Shown: positions 24,159 through 36,034, counted from the first letter of the stretch. The stretch is DNA of 64,000 bases from Mustela lutreola (GCF_030435805.1 NC_081291.1:11369001-11433000), one strand, 5' to 3'. A program made the numbers and translations. The notes: generated from the letters alone by a model not told the origin.

Positions 24159-24349
24159 AGGGGCACCTGGGTGGCTCAGTGGGTTAAAACCTCTGCCTTC
24201 GGCTCAGGTCATGATCCCAGGTCCTGGGATCAAACCCTGCATCAGGCTCTCTGCTCAGCAGGGAGCCTGCTTCCCCCTCTCTCTCTGTCTGCCTCTCTGC
24301 CTACTTGTGATCTCTATCTGTCAAATAAATAAATAAAATCTTAAAAAAA
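24159..24349 (+). mobile_element. CAN-SINE, second of two at one site
   Basis: Full-length SINE of the same orientation but different base substitutions. It is followed by a third copy of the same 15-base target word, 'aagaatactgtgact', at 24350-24364. Confidence 0.95.
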
Positions 24350-25147
24350 AAGAATACTGTGACTAACATGACACAATAAAAAAGAAAGAAAGAAAGAAAA
24401 GATTTAAAAGGAAAAGAAAGGGTCTGGATCTTGGTTTGACTCTCTCTTTTGTTTTCCCTATGATCATTTGTTTTGTTTCTTATTTTCTACATATGACTGA
24501 AATCATAAGGTAATCACTTTTGTCTGAGTGTCTTACTTCACTTAGCATAATACATTCTAGTTCTATCCACCTCATTGCAAATGGCAATATTTCATTTTTT
24601 TATACCTGAGTATTATTCCACTGTATACATATGCTATTTCTTTTTTATCCACTCTTCAGTTAATGAACACTTGGGTGGTTTCCACCATTTGGCTATTGTA
24701 AATAATCCTGTAAATGTTATCTCTTTGAATTTGTATTTTTGTATCTTTGTGTAAATACCCCAGCAGTGCAATTACAGGATCATAGGGTAGTTCTATTTTT
24801 AACTTTTTGAGGAACCTCCATACTGTTTTCCAGAGTGACTACACCAGTTTCTGTTCCTACCAACAGGCTAGAAGTTTCCCCTTCTCCACCTCATGCCAAC
24901 AATGGTTGTTTCTTATGCTGTTGATTTTAGCCATTCTGACAGGTCGAGATGATACCCACATTGTAGGTTTGATTTGTAGCAAATGGGCATTATTAAAAGA
25001 GTGACATGCTAAAATGTATATTTTGCAATCAAGAAAGAAATATGCATATTTGTATAGATCCAATCCCACTTAAGGGAACTTACCTGGCATCCCTGAGTAA
25101 GAATTTCTGTCCATTCAGCCTTTTCCCTAAGAGATCCTGTATTACAG

Positions 25148-25413
25148 GGTTTTTTTTTTTTTTCATTTAATTCTTTATTTTTTTTATTAAATTGATTGAT
25201 TGATTTTCAGCATAACAGTATTCATTATTTTTTCACCACACCCAGTGCTCCATGCAATCCGTGCCCTCTATAATACCCACCACCTGGTACCCCAACCTCC
25301 CACCGCCCCCCGCCACTTCAAACCCCTCAGATTGTTTTTCAGAGTCCATAGTCTCTCATGATTCATCTCCCCTTCCAATTTACCCCAACTCCCTTCTCCT
25401 TTCTAACTCCCCA
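25148..25413 (-). mobile_element. L1 LINE lineage 2, 3'UTR-only insertion with TSD
   Basis: A 266-base 3'UTR insert flanked by 'tgtattacag' at 25138-25147 and 25414-25423. Poly-T at the left marks the A-tail. Confidence 0.9.
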
Positions 25414-25514
25414 TGTATTACAGTTTTAATGGGAAATGCTTTCCTTCATTTGAGGAATTTGTGTTGAGTATTGACATCTTCTAGACAAAGAGCATAGGGT
25501 ACTGAGATAGAAAG

Positions 25515-26330
25515 CTCAATACAGCTTTCAGGTAAATACCTAGGAGTGCAATTGCTAGGCCATAGAGTAGCTCTATTTTTAACTTTTTGGGGACTTCTGT
25601 ACTGTTTTCCAATGTGGCTGCATTGGTTTGCATTCCCAACAACAATACAAAAAGATTTCCCTTCCTCCACATCCTTGACAACACCTTTTGTTTCCTGTGT
25701 TGTTAATTTTAGCCATCCTTGTTGGTATGAAGTGGTATCTCTCTGTACTTTTGATTTGTATTTTCATATATATATATATATGAAATATACAATTCATATT
25801 GTATGAATATAAATTGTATACATATTCATACAATATGAATATATTTGCATGTATTCATACAAATACACACAAATGTATGTACATGTACATATACATACAT
25901 ATAATACATATATACATATATATGTATATATACACATAGATATATACAGCCATCAAAAGGAATGATATCTTGCCATTTGCAGTATCCTGGATGGAGCTAA
26001 GCAAAATAAGTCAGTTAGATAAAGACAATTACCATATGATTTCACTCATGTGTGGAATTTAAGAAACCAAACAAATGAACGTAGTGGAGGAAGAAAAGAA
26101 AGGCAAACCAGGAACAGACTCTTATCTGTAGAGAAAAAAACTGAAGGTTGCTGGAGGGAGTGGGTGAGAGATGGTTGAAATAGATGATAGAAATGAAAGA
26201 GGGCGCTTGTGGTGATAAGAATCCAATGTTGTAAGGAAACGCTAAATCACAAAATTCTACGTCTGAAATTAATATTGCACTGTATGTTAACTAACTGAAA
26301 TTTAAATAAAGACTTGGAGAAAAAAATAAG
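25515..26330. mobile_element. Old 5'-inverted L1 LINE with AT-repeat at the junction
   Basis: The left part (25515-25765) is ORF2 on the minus strand ('ggagtgcaattgctaggc'). The right part (25948-26330) is the ORF2 end and 3'UTR on the plus strand ('agccatcaaaaggaatgata' to an A-rich tail). The arms are separated by about 180 bases of TA/ATAC repeat (25766-25945). Opposite orientations in one element are the signature of twin priming. Confidence 0.75.
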
Positions 26331-27097
26331 AAAAGTCCACTTACTCCCATGATGGGGAAAGAATATGTGTAAACACAAAAAATCATATACCACGTCAGAT
26401 GGTGAGAGAGGTAAGGAAGAAAAAAATGTCAGTGTAAAAAGGAGTGGATGGGAAGGCTGCTAAGCTTTTTTTTTTTTCCCTTAAGTCACTTCCTTGCATT
26501 TTGTCTTTTATTTTTAATGCTCACTTAGCCAATATATACTATGAATGGAAGGAATACTGAAGGAGGGTATGAAATTTTAATAGGAGTTCAAGAAGACCTA
26601 AAAAGATAGTGACATTTTAACAGAAGTTTCTAGAAAGACTGAGCAGGAAATAGGAGGATATCTGGGGGAGGTGGGTGACCAGAGGGAAATCAGAGCAAAG
26701 ACTCTGCAGAAGGCACTTACTTCAAATATGCAGATATCAATATGAAGTCAGTGTGATGAGGGAATGAGCAAGAGGGAGAGTGATGATGAATGCTGCAGAG
26801 AATGTTGAGGAAGGAGGTGGCTTTCCTGCCACTGATGGTACCCTTCCCTCACATGGGAGGAAGTCCTTCCTTCACATGGTGAGTCCTTCCTTCACATGGT
26901 GTTCTTTGCATCTTATTAATTGTGTTCCAAGGTATTCTGTGAATAGAGATGGATCCCTTCCTTATTTTCATCCATTGGTGAATATTCTGGCATTTAAGGT
27001 TCACATATTGGGGTATATGAACTCTGATACCATTGCCCAGAGGACTGTTCATGCCCCATAACAAACACATACACTCAGTAAAACACATGCACATGCC

Positions 27098-27134
<37 letters not shown>

Positions 27135-28011
27135 GCACTGTGGCCTCCTGGCACTGTGTAACTATCATGCTTTTCTTGCCTTCACCCACAATAATTTTGA
27201 AAGAATTGATACAAGGCAAGCTGTCAATATGAGATTATCTTTAACCCAAAGACTGTTTAAATAGTACTTGGATTCTAGTTAGTAAGCCTCTACTGGACAT
27301 GGAAACACAGGGCTCCATTTTAATATGATAGTCTTGTATCCTGTTCATAAAGAAACATTAAAAAGAGTGTACAAAAACACAGAGAAGAATGAAATGGACG
27401 CAAGGGGTAAAAGAGGTCTAATAAGTTCAGGGGGTCTCTGAGAGAGTGTGATAACCTGAAAGCTTCCCTGGTTCTGGCAGCATTCCAGCCCCAGTCCCCA
27501 TGCCCTAATGCCCAGGATAATTAACAAATCTGGAAAATAACAGTGAATCTAAACAAGAAACGAGTAGTATTTTTGTGAAATCAAAACATTTTACTGATTG
27601 ACTATCCCTCTAGAAAAATGTGCAAAGGGAATAAACTTGCAATTTACAATGAAAAATATACAATGTATGGCAATAGAAGGGACTTTTAAAAGAATGTCAG
27701 ATCTACTGCATATAAGCTGTTTGAACTTAGGAGAGACAACCAGTTCTTCTAAATGTGAATATCCTTATTCAAATAGTGTGATAGCAGTATCCATCCTGCT
27801 ATGGTAGCAGACAGTGGTCATCAGTATATGTAAAAAGCTTACAATATAATTCTTTCCTGTGGGTAAATGGGGAATTATCACCAGGGAAGACATTTGGTTG
27901 AGTTTTTCTTCTACCTCAGAAATGTCTCCATAGTTTGCACACCTCTCAGTAATAAAGTATTACAAAGTAAATCTAGTTAGCATACCCTTCTTTGCATACT
28001 GAACACAATTT

Positions 28012-28200
28012 TTAAAAAGATTTTATTTATTTATTTTTTAGAGAGAGACAGAACTAGTAAGAAAGAGCATGAGCAGGAAGGAGAGGGAGAAGCAGCATCC
28101 CCACTGAGCAGGGAGCCCATGTGGGGCTCGATCCCAGGACACTGAGATCACGACCTGAGAAAAAGGCAGATGTTTAACCAACTGAGACACCCAGGAGCCC
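28012..28200 (-). mobile_element. Old CAN-SINE
   Basis: Reverse-strand SINE of an older type ('gtttaaccaactgagacac', 'cgatcccaggacactgagat') with a TTTATT-rich left end. Confidence 0.9.
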
Positions 28201-28700
28201 TTGAAGACAATGTTTTATGTGAATACTCAGTGTGAGAAGGTTGTGAGAAATGTATGTCTCAAGTACTGCTGTTGCAAGGGAATAGCTATCTGCATGGGTC
28301 TGGGGCTTTCTGTAAATGCAGAACAGGTTCAAGACCACCACATCTTATAGAGCTCACCACACATGCTACAAGCCTAATATACTGTTTTCCTGCTCCCTTA
28401 GCTGCAAAATTCCTTGGATGTGTTCTAATTTCCATGGAACCACATTAGGTCCCCCAGTCCCTTCCTCTTTTTTCATCCAGTTGGTCTTCAATTCCCACCA
28501 TGTATCATCAACAATGATGCTTGTGTTGCAGAGTCCAGTGGACATTTCTCTTTTTTTCCAAGTGTACACTTCTTTTTTGAACACATTTCATAAATAATTA
28601 TAAATGAGTTGACCTAGTCTCTGGTGACCTCAGACAAAAGTTCTCAGGTTCCAATCTCTCTGACACTCTTTTGAAATATCTCCTGGGCTCTCAGACTCAC

Positions 28701-28945
28701 CTGGTTGGGGTCTCTAAGAAGAATGTCTCCGTGTGGAGGTCTGAATTCCTCCCTGGATGGTTGATGATAGAGACTGAAGCTCTGTTTCTAGGCAGGACAG
28801 CAAGAAGCAGTGAAGCATGGGTCCCCCAGCCAGACTTAGGAACACAAAATTAACAACCATGTCCTGGCCAGTCCAGGGTTTCACTTGCTTAAATTCTGCA
28901 GCAGAGGAGATATTACAGCTCCTCATATCTACTCATTAGGGACTG
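28701..28945 (-). promoter_or_regulatory. Candidate non-coding first exon and promoter of OR-C
   Basis: This is the counterpart of 13303-13500 (A) and 53570-53775 (B), with the conserved 'CTCATTA' motif at 28932-28938. Where A and B have the donor CAG|GTATTT, unit C reads 'catccag|ggagga', which is not a donor. A strong donor-like 'aaccag|gtgagtctga' occurs further downstream (GT at 28699-28700). The exon here may therefore be longer. Confidence 0.35.
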
Positions 28946-29479
28946 TCTCCATTGTTACTCCCACCTCAGAGTGCTCCCTTCCCCATGGGCCACTGATCTG
29001 GAAAGAAAGAAAAATTTTCCTGCTGAGACTGTGTTCCTGGGAGACCAGATTAGAAGTCAGGTGACTGCAGTTTCTATTTCTATTCTTATGAATTTCCCTG
29101 ATTTCCAGAGTTCTAACCTCCTCGCTCTTTACCTCAACCTTGATATTGAATTTATTTAATTGAAGGTTTACATTGTCATTGGTAGCTTTGGGATGGTGTT
29201 AAAAAAGAAACTATGTGATCCTATTCGTGTGTGGTTTTAAAAGAAAAGTATCAGTACTCACTCTAGAATCTGAAATGAATTCTGTGTTTGATTCTTCAAA
29301 CTGAGGGCCCCTGAGCTGACAGAAAATACACCTTTCACAAAGACAGACAGAATGAGACAGAATGATGTCCTCAAGACATTTCCACATCTTAACCTACAGA
29401 ATCTTTGGATATGTCTTGTGTCACGGCAAGGGAGAATCAAGGTTGCAAATGGTATTAACATTGGTAGCCAGCTGACACT

Positions 29480-29860
29480 AGAATTAATTTATTCTGATTA
29501 TCCAGGAGGACTCAATAGATCACAAGGGTCCTCCAGTTATGGAAGAGGGAGGCAGAAGTCCTGGAGTCAGAGAGAGATTTTGAAATGCTATTTTGATGGC
29601 TTTGAAAATAAAGGGAGGGCACATGAGCCAGGGAGTTTAGGTGGCTCTACAGCTGGAATAGGCAAGAAAACTTCTTCTCCCCAGTCCTCTAGAATGAACT
29701 CTTCTCTGCAGACAGAGTGATTTTAGCCGAGGGAGACTTATTTCAGACTTCTGACCTCCAGAAGTAACAGGAAAAAAAAAAACTGATTTTTTTAAGGCAA
29801 CAGCATGGTCATTTGTTACAACCATAATAAAATCTAATCCAGACATTTATCCAATAACAC
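29480..29860 (+). mobile_element. Old LTR remnant, MaLR (MLT1-type) fossil
   Basis: Text such as 'gattatccaggaggactcaa', 'acatgagccagggagttta' and 'ttcagacttctgacctccag' followed by 'tcatttgttacaacc' resembles the 3' half of MLT1-type LTRs of the ERVL-MaLR group. Unit B has a matching remnant at about 55140-55470. It is very old and broken. Confidence 0.5.
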
Positions 29861-30321
29861 TTTATTCAAGGGAAATGAATTCAGCCTTGAATCTTATTCA
29901 TTTATATTCCCTTGGATAAGGATATTCTCTGTTGAAGTCCCACTTTATTAGAAAAAGTTATCTGAAATCACTTTGGAGTTGTTCAGCCCCAATAAAGTTG
30001 TACAGAAAATCTCCATGAGACATTCTGACTTACAGGTAGGTAGATGTGAGTTTGAATTACCCCTTTCCATTCAGTGCCTGATGGACAACGGTAATGTTTT
30101 TTCAGTTTTGTAGATCTTTTCCCCATCAGCACAAGAATGAGTATAAGTGATGTCAGAGAACACTTACGGGAAGGTAGATGTGATGGATTGACTGTCCAGG
30201 ACACAGTGCCATCTAAGAAACACCATTTATTTACTCATTCACTCATCCACATGGCACATTATAAAGTAATTTTAGGAACCCTCACAATACTTAGGACAAA
30301 ACAGTACACTTTAAATGTATT
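29861..30321. other. Unrecognised intergenic DNA
   Basis: No gene or repeat recognised between the LTR remnant and the next SINE. Confidence 0.35.
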
Positions 30322-30489
30322 TTTTATATTATTTACTTATTTATTAAAGAGAGAGATGAGCAGGGGAGAGGGGTAGAGGAAGAAGACTCCCCACTGTGCC
30401 ATGAGCCCAACAGGGGACTCGATCCTAGGACCCTAGGATCATGACCCAAGCTGAAGGCAGGCAGACTGACTGGGCCTCCTGGGTGCCCC
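30322..30489 (-). mobile_element. Old CAN-SINE with TSD
   Basis: Reverse-strand SINE body ('cgatcctaggaccctaggat') with TSD 'taaatgtatt' on both sides (about 30313 and 30490). Confidence 0.85.
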
Positions 30490-30499
30490 TAAATGTATT

Positions 30500-30597
30500 G
30501 TTATACACAAACAATGGATCATGGGACACTGCATCAAAAACTAACGACGTACTGTATGGTGACTAACATAGCATTAATAAAATAAAATAAATAAATG
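30500..30597 (+). mobile_element. L1 LINE 3' end scrap
   Basis: The last 100 bases of an older L1: 'atcatgggacactgcatc', 'gtatggtgactaacatag', then an AATAAA-rich tail. Confidence 0.75.
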
Positions 30598-32288
30598 TAC
30601 ATGACTGGAGAAAGATTGTGGCCAAAGGAAAGCAGACGCAAGACCAGGTGAATAACTACATGAGTAAACCAAATAACTATGATGAAATGTTACATTCTTG
30701 CCAAAACTGGGCCTCTGGTATGACTCTAAGAGTTTCAATGAAGACAAAGGACTCCGTGCTATTAGGAAATTTGGCTATGTAGATGGAAAAACTAAGACCA
30801 AAGAGTGTCCATATTCAATTATGGGTTAATTTGTCTCCATCATCAAAGAAGGTACATGCTGTCTCTATGCTAACATGAGGGACAAGGGTTCATTCCATCT
30901 CTGCTTCCACATCCACAGTGTGTGGTTTTCCAAGATATGCCAGCTGTGGGAGTCCCAGTGTTGTGTGTGAATTCTAGGAAAGGAGGAGCTTGAAAAGGGA
31001 AAGTCTTCTAAAGAACATTCCAGTATTCCCACTCAATAGCTTCTTATACTCTCTACCAACTCTCCATGATTGAAAGAGAAGGTGGGAAATATAGTATCTT
31101 AGCTGGTGTATGACCACCTCCAAGTGTAATCAGGTTCTAATAACAGAGAAGAGGAGAATGGATATGTTATGTAAGCAACCTCCTGCTCAATGATAAATTA
31201 CAAGAGTCACAGTATCCATAACATGAAAAGAAACAATTGCTTGTTAGAAGCATGACCCTTCCTGACATGAAGGCAAAAAGACAATTCTCATGAAAGGCAC
31301 ATTGTGTGACTACAATGTGTGCAACCAATTCCTTTCAAGGAATCCAAAATATATTTTATTTACTGTTTCTTAATGTAGACTACCAGCATCACATAATGGA
31401 TAATGGCCACACTGTAGGAGGGATGAGTCAGGATATTATTATCATGTCTCAGTTATTAAAGTGTGCTGATAAAAAATTGGCAACAAACCTTGACCACAGT
31501 TAAAAGTACCTATCCCATCTGAGCTACAAGAATATTCAGATTCCTGTGTAGTAACAACTAATGGCACCATCTTGATTAGCTGTATGAATTTTAATTTTGG
31601 TGGCTCCAAAGAACAAGTCACCATCTGATCCTACTTTGATATTCAAATTAATATTTCCTGGAGCTGTTGTAATTTTTATATACTGATCTTACATGAATTT
31701 GACAAGACAGATCTTGGATCCCTGAAGTTTGTAACCTGAAAACATTATCAGATTCTGGATGGGTGTCATTTTCCTTTGTCTCTCAATCTTGAAACAGTTT
31801 CCCTTTTTGGGTCATCCCTTACTGAATCAACATAAGAGACAAGGGAATGCTCTTGGGACTGTCTTTGGTGAGGTTGCGTGCATTCAGCAGGCATCAGCAT
31901 AACTCTGAACCAAGGTACCAGGATTTCAATGGGCATCAAACTGATGTGTATTTTAATCACTCTGAGTGTGGAGAAATCCCATCTCAGGGACTCTGGGATT
32001 GTTTCTTTGGGCATTCTTCAGAGGAGAGGCCAAAGCTGAGGAAGGTTGCTCCCTCTACAAAAGAACTCCTCTGTTTGTGGATTCACACATGTAGTAAGGG
32101 AATTTAGTGAGAAAACAAAGGTTCACTTCCTTGTTTGAAACCATCAACTATATTTTAGATTCCTGATAATGTTGATACCAACAGCTGTCCCCAGTATTTT
32201 CAATGTTTTTGTGAGTTGGAGTTCCCTACTCCCTCAATATTTTCTAACATTAAATATGTAACAATTTTGTGGGCAGTTTTTCTTTTTT
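30598..32288. other. Unrecognised 1.7-kb stretch
   Basis: No OR similarity, repeat family or RNA gene recognised. The longest reading frames are under 90 codons, and I found no protein motif in them. Confidence 0.35.
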
Positions 32289-32485
32289 CTAATTTTTTAA
32301 AGGTTTATTGATTTATTTAAGTGAGAGGGTGTGGGTAGAGGCAGAGAGAAAGGAAGAGATAGTCTTAATATCCGCACTTATAGCCCAACCTGACACTGGG
32401 CTCTATCTCATGGCCCTTACACCACCACCTGAGCCAAAACCAAGACTCAGATAATTAACTGACTTAAGCTAACCAGGTACCCAGA
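32289..32485 (-). mobile_element. Old diverged CAN-SINE
   Basis: Reverse-strand SINE, with 'tttaaaggtttattgattta' at the tail side and 'taaccaggtaccca' at the head. It is strongly diverged. Confidence 0.75.
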
Positions 32486-32534
32486 CAGGTATTTTTGAAG
32501 TGTGGGTGTGTGAATATGTATGCATACCAATCCT

Positions 32535-32655
32535 TTTTTTTTTAACTATTTAATTTATTTATTTGACAAAGAGAGACATAGTGATAAAGGGAACTCAAGC
32601 AGGGGGAGTGGGAGAGGGAGAAGCTGGCTTCCTATGGAGCATGAGACCCGATGAA
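32535..32655 (-). mobile_element. Truncated CAN-SINE
   Basis: Tail half of a reverse-strand SINE: 'atttatttatttgacaaaga' to 'gagcatgagacccgatg'. The tRNA-like head is missing. Confidence 0.8.
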
Positions 32656-32984
32656 AGAAGACATAATGTGAGCTTTCCAATGACATAGAAAAGAGTGCCA
32701 CAAAATGACTATGCAAAATAATATAATCTGGCCACATAAGCAATGCAAATCACTGTGAAAGTTAAAGATATCTGCACTGAAAACTGAATGTAGAATTCAT
32801 ACACAGTGCTTGGAATAGTTAGACTATTGGTTGAAAATTATTGACTCCACACAGATGGCATAAAAAAGAACTCATTACTATCCTCCTTTACTTGCCCACA
32901 TATGAAGTAAGGAGGTTTGAGGGAAGGAGTAGGGGAAATAAATATGAGGAGGTAAAAGTTGAAGGACTGAAAGCCACAGATGTT

Positions 32985-33150
32985 CTAGAACAATGCTACT
33001 CAGGCATGAAAAAGCAGGGGAATCCCCCGTGATCTTGTCACAATGTGGATTCTGATTCAGCAAGTCTGAATGTGACCTGAGTCTCTGCAAAGAAGCTCTG
33101 GACAATGCTGCTCCTGCTGGTCCATGGACTGCACTCTTAGGAGCTGGACT
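32985..33150. mobile_element. MER5-type hAT DNA transposon remnant
   Basis: 'ggattctgattcagcaagtc' and 'gctggtccatggactgcact' match the common MER5-type palindromic non-autonomous hAT pattern. It has no coding capacity. Confidence 0.6.
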
Positions 33151-33368
33151 ATAAGGGGCATGACTGCTTTGGAACGAGGACTACATTTCCATATGGCAGT
33201 GGTAGCAAGTGAAGGATGGAAGCATTTCAAATTCACCAACTATGGAAAAACAGGGTAGTTTTATTAATCCATTCCCTGGAAATAAAAGGCAATCACATTT
33301 CTGTGTTGTCAATGTGATGATCATTGAATGTTGATTTTTTTTTCTTTCCTTCTAGTTATTTCATCCAC

Positions 33369-34345
33369 ATGGAATCAGGAAATCAAACTTGTACTTCAGA
33401 TTTTCTCCTTCTAGGATTTCCATCAAAATTGGAGGCTTAATTCATGCTCTTTGAGCTGTTCCTGTCCATATACTTAGTCACCTTCACTGGGAATCTGCTC
33501 ATCATCCTGGCCATCTGCTCAGACACCCACCTCCACAGGCCCCTGTACCTCTTCCTCTCCAACCTGTCCTTTACTGACATTTGTTTCACCTCCACCACCA
33601 TACCCAAAATCTGTTGAACATTCAGACTCATGTAGTAAGGGAATGAGTATTACTCATAGCAAAGCCATGACATATAAAAGATGCTTCAGCCAGATATATA
33701 TCTTTTTTTCATTGTGTTTGGAATCCTGAACAATTTGGTCCTGACCACGATGGCCTATGACCACTCTGTGGCCATCTGTCACTCCCTGCATTACTCGGTC
33801 ATCATAAACTCCAGTTCTGTGGGCTGCTGGCCTTGGGGTCCTACTGCATCAGTATCAGGAGCTCTCTGCTTGAGACCTTGACCCTTTTGAGATTGTTCTT
33901 CAGACAAACATGGAAATTTCACACCTTTTTTTTTTTTTTTGTGACCTTCCTCAAGTCCTGAATCTCGCCTGTTCTGACACCTTCATGAAGTGGTATATTC
34001 TGCAACTGACCTTCTGGCCATGATTCCTTTCCATGCAATACCGTTGTCTTCCTATCAAATTGTTTCCCCCATACTCAGCATTTCCTCAACTGTGGGGAAA
34101 TACAAACCCTTTTCCATATGTGGGTCTCACCTCTCAGTGGTCTCCTTGTTCTATGGCACTGGCTTGGGGTAGACCTCAATTCTGCAGCAACTTCATTCAT
34201 TAGGATGAGTCTGGTGGCCTCGGTTATGTACACAATTGTCACCCCCATGATGAACCCTTTCATTGCAGTTCCTCAGTAGGGTGGTCCCTCTCAGTGTTGG
34301 GACCATTACAGGACTGTCATGAGTAGCTTATCACATGATATAAAA
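33369..34345 (+). pseudogene. Olfactory receptor pseudogene, family 7-like, opposite strand
   Basis: Plus-strand remains of an OR coding exon. The start reads [17 protein letters not shown], preceded by a pyrimidine tract and acceptor ('ttctttccttctag'). Helix 1-2 text is '[20 protein letters not shown]' and '[19 protein letters not shown]'. A decayed helix 3 'LTTMAYDHSVAICHSLHYSV' follows (33730-33800). The helix 6 region reads '[20 protein letters not shown]' (34090-34155). There is an in-frame stop about 25 codons in, further stops and frame shifts, and a poly-T run in the EC2 region near 33925. The end reads like 'MMNPFI' before breaking. It is more distant from A-C than they are from each other. 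OR7 is likely; an OR1-type origin is possible. Confidence 0.9.
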
Positions 34346-34984
34346 GCCCAGAGATCCTGGCTTTCTTCAAACAGTATTTTTATTTTCTTCTCCACTGTAC
34401 ACATTTTAAAGCAGTTCTTTCCTTGGGGTTTCCTTGTCTTCTCTATTTTTCTTCAGGTTATAAACTAGGTTCCCCCTTTCACTTTGTAACCAGCCATTTT
34501 CACTTGGTATTAATATAACCTGGTATTTTCTCGGTAATATTTGGTGCTTGTTTTGATTTCTTAAAAAAGTAAGCGAAATCTGATGTATTGATCCTCATAG
34601 TGATGGGATGTGTGACAATTTTGGAAATGTCCTGAAAAGTCATTTACAGAAATGTTTCCTTGCATCACGTAAGCAAAATCAACTCAAAGATTTGCACCTA
34701 ACCCCCCCTTTTTTTCCTGATCTGATTCACTGTACATCCAGTCACATAAACTTTACTAAATTTCTCTACTAGTCCACAATATATAATCCTTGAATTTCAG
34801 AACTGTCTCCTACCTATCTTTGAAACTGCAGGGCCTAGTATAGTTCTCAAAATGAATTTATGCTTGGTGAGTATTTTTGAGTGAAAAATGGATGGGTGGG
34901 TGGTTGAATACAGTTAGGACCCAGAAAAAAAATGCACTGATTAAGTGAAGATTTCTGAGCTAAAAAAGATATTTGGTGGGTTTT
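34346..34984. other. 3' flank of the OR pseudogene, nothing recognised
   Basis: AT-rich DNA without recognisable gene or repeat. Confidence 0.35.
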
Positions 34985-35117
34985 GTTTTGTTTTGTTTTT
35001 TCTTTCTTTTTAGTAACCTCCATGCCCACTGTGGATTGAACTCACAACCCTAAGATCAAGACCTGAGCTGAGATCAAGAGTCCTATGCTTAACTGATGTA
35101 GCCACCTAGGTGCCCAA
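34985..35117 (-). mobile_element. Old CAN-SINE, partial
   Basis: Reverse-strand tRNA-like part ('tgaactcacaaccctaagat', 'tagccacctaggtgccca') with a (GTTTT)n-rich left end. Confidence 0.8.
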
Positions 35118-35769
35118 AGAAATTTGGTTATTTTATTGATCTTGTTAACAAAAAATAACAACAGCACTCTACTGGTGGTGTTTAAGTGTTTATACACATT
35201 ATTTTATGTAAGTTTTCCAAAATACTTATGGGATTACTATCATTCCTCATTTATTGTGGAAGAGGAGGCAGAGTTTATGACATCCAGCTGACTCTCTCAA
35301 GGTCAAGGCTGGGGTGAAAAGCCTCCCCTCTTCTGAGGTGTGTGCAAGGCTGTCTGATTGAGATGCTCTGTCAGGCATCTCCTTATGTTGCCTCTGCCAA
35401 ATGTTATTATAATAGCAGTTTAAGCTCTAACACATAAATGCCCACTTCTAGACATCAGATCTGTAGCAAAGAAATATTCTGTCCCTGGAAGCTGCAGCTG
35501 TAGAAATAAAGCCAACAACCTGAGATCTATTAAAATTTCCTTAATATTAAAATTTTACTTCATTTGATTGTTACAAAGTTCAGCACATTTTCATATTTAT
35601 ATACTTATCCACAGGTATTTTTTCAACTTTTTTTTGTTTGCACCCTTAGATCATTTTGTGTCATGAGTATTTTGATTCTAATTGGTTTAAAAGAACTTTT
35701 TACACCTCTACACTTTATGCTTTCTGGTAGGCAATCTGTTTAAATATTATCACTAATTTTACACTTGAT
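35118..35769. other. Unrecognised AT-rich DNA
   Basis: No gene or repeat family recognised. Confidence 0.35.
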
Positions 35770-35996
35770 TTTTCTTTTTTTTCTTTTTAAAGATGTTATT
35801 TATTTCCTTATTTGAGAGCAAGAGCAGGAGAGCAGAGCACAAGTATGGGGAGCAGCAGGCAAAGAGACAGGTAGAAGCAGGCTCTTTACTGTGCAGGGAG
35901 CCAGATGTGGGGCTCGATCCCACCATCCTGAGATTATGACCTGAGCTGAAATCAAGAGTTGGAGGGTCAGCTGATGGAGCCACCGAGTTGCCCCCA
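35770..35996 (-). mobile_element. Old CAN-SINE
   Basis: Reverse-strand SINE: poly-T-rich start, 'agcaggctctttactgtgca', 'ggggctcgatcccaccatcc' and a head ending 'gagccaccgagttgcccc'. Confidence 0.85.
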
Positions 35997-36034
35997 TCAC
36001 CTGTTTTTTTTTTTATCCTCTTTTATTTATTTTT

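Larger units (their letters stand above)
23735..25010 (-). mobile_element. Old carnivoran L1 LINE carrying two SINEs
   Basis: Reverse-strand L1: 3'UTR ('ttccaattagctagcataca', 'aacatccagtggtcatcctg') and then ORF2 C-terminal text (24480-25000: 'catatgactgaaatcataa', 'ccatttggctattgtaaata'). The two plus-strand SINEs at 23950-24349 split it. It is more diverged than the lineage 1 and 2 L1s. Confidence 0.88.
22150..29860 (-). repeat. OR paralogous unit C (segmental duplication)
   Basis: Minus-strand OR unit with recognisable blocks in common with A and B: 3' flank (22195 'cattttcaggaagagaaatg'), middle (27420 'aataagttcagggggtct...ggcagcattcca') and first-exon region (28830-28950). It lacks the old SINE and the MER20-like element that A and B share. 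Non-repeat stretches (22036-22723, 26460-28010, 28201-29480) show no other gene; a CA microsatellite lies at about 27099-27132. Confidence 0.75.

Noticed and set aside
27099-27132. Z-DNA or regulatory role of the CA repeat
   Set aside because: A (CA)n microsatellite is common and nothing else nearby supports a function.
30598-32288. A processed pseudogene or hidden gene
   Set aside because: I looked for conserved motifs on both strands and saw none. It is left as unrecognised DNA rather than named.
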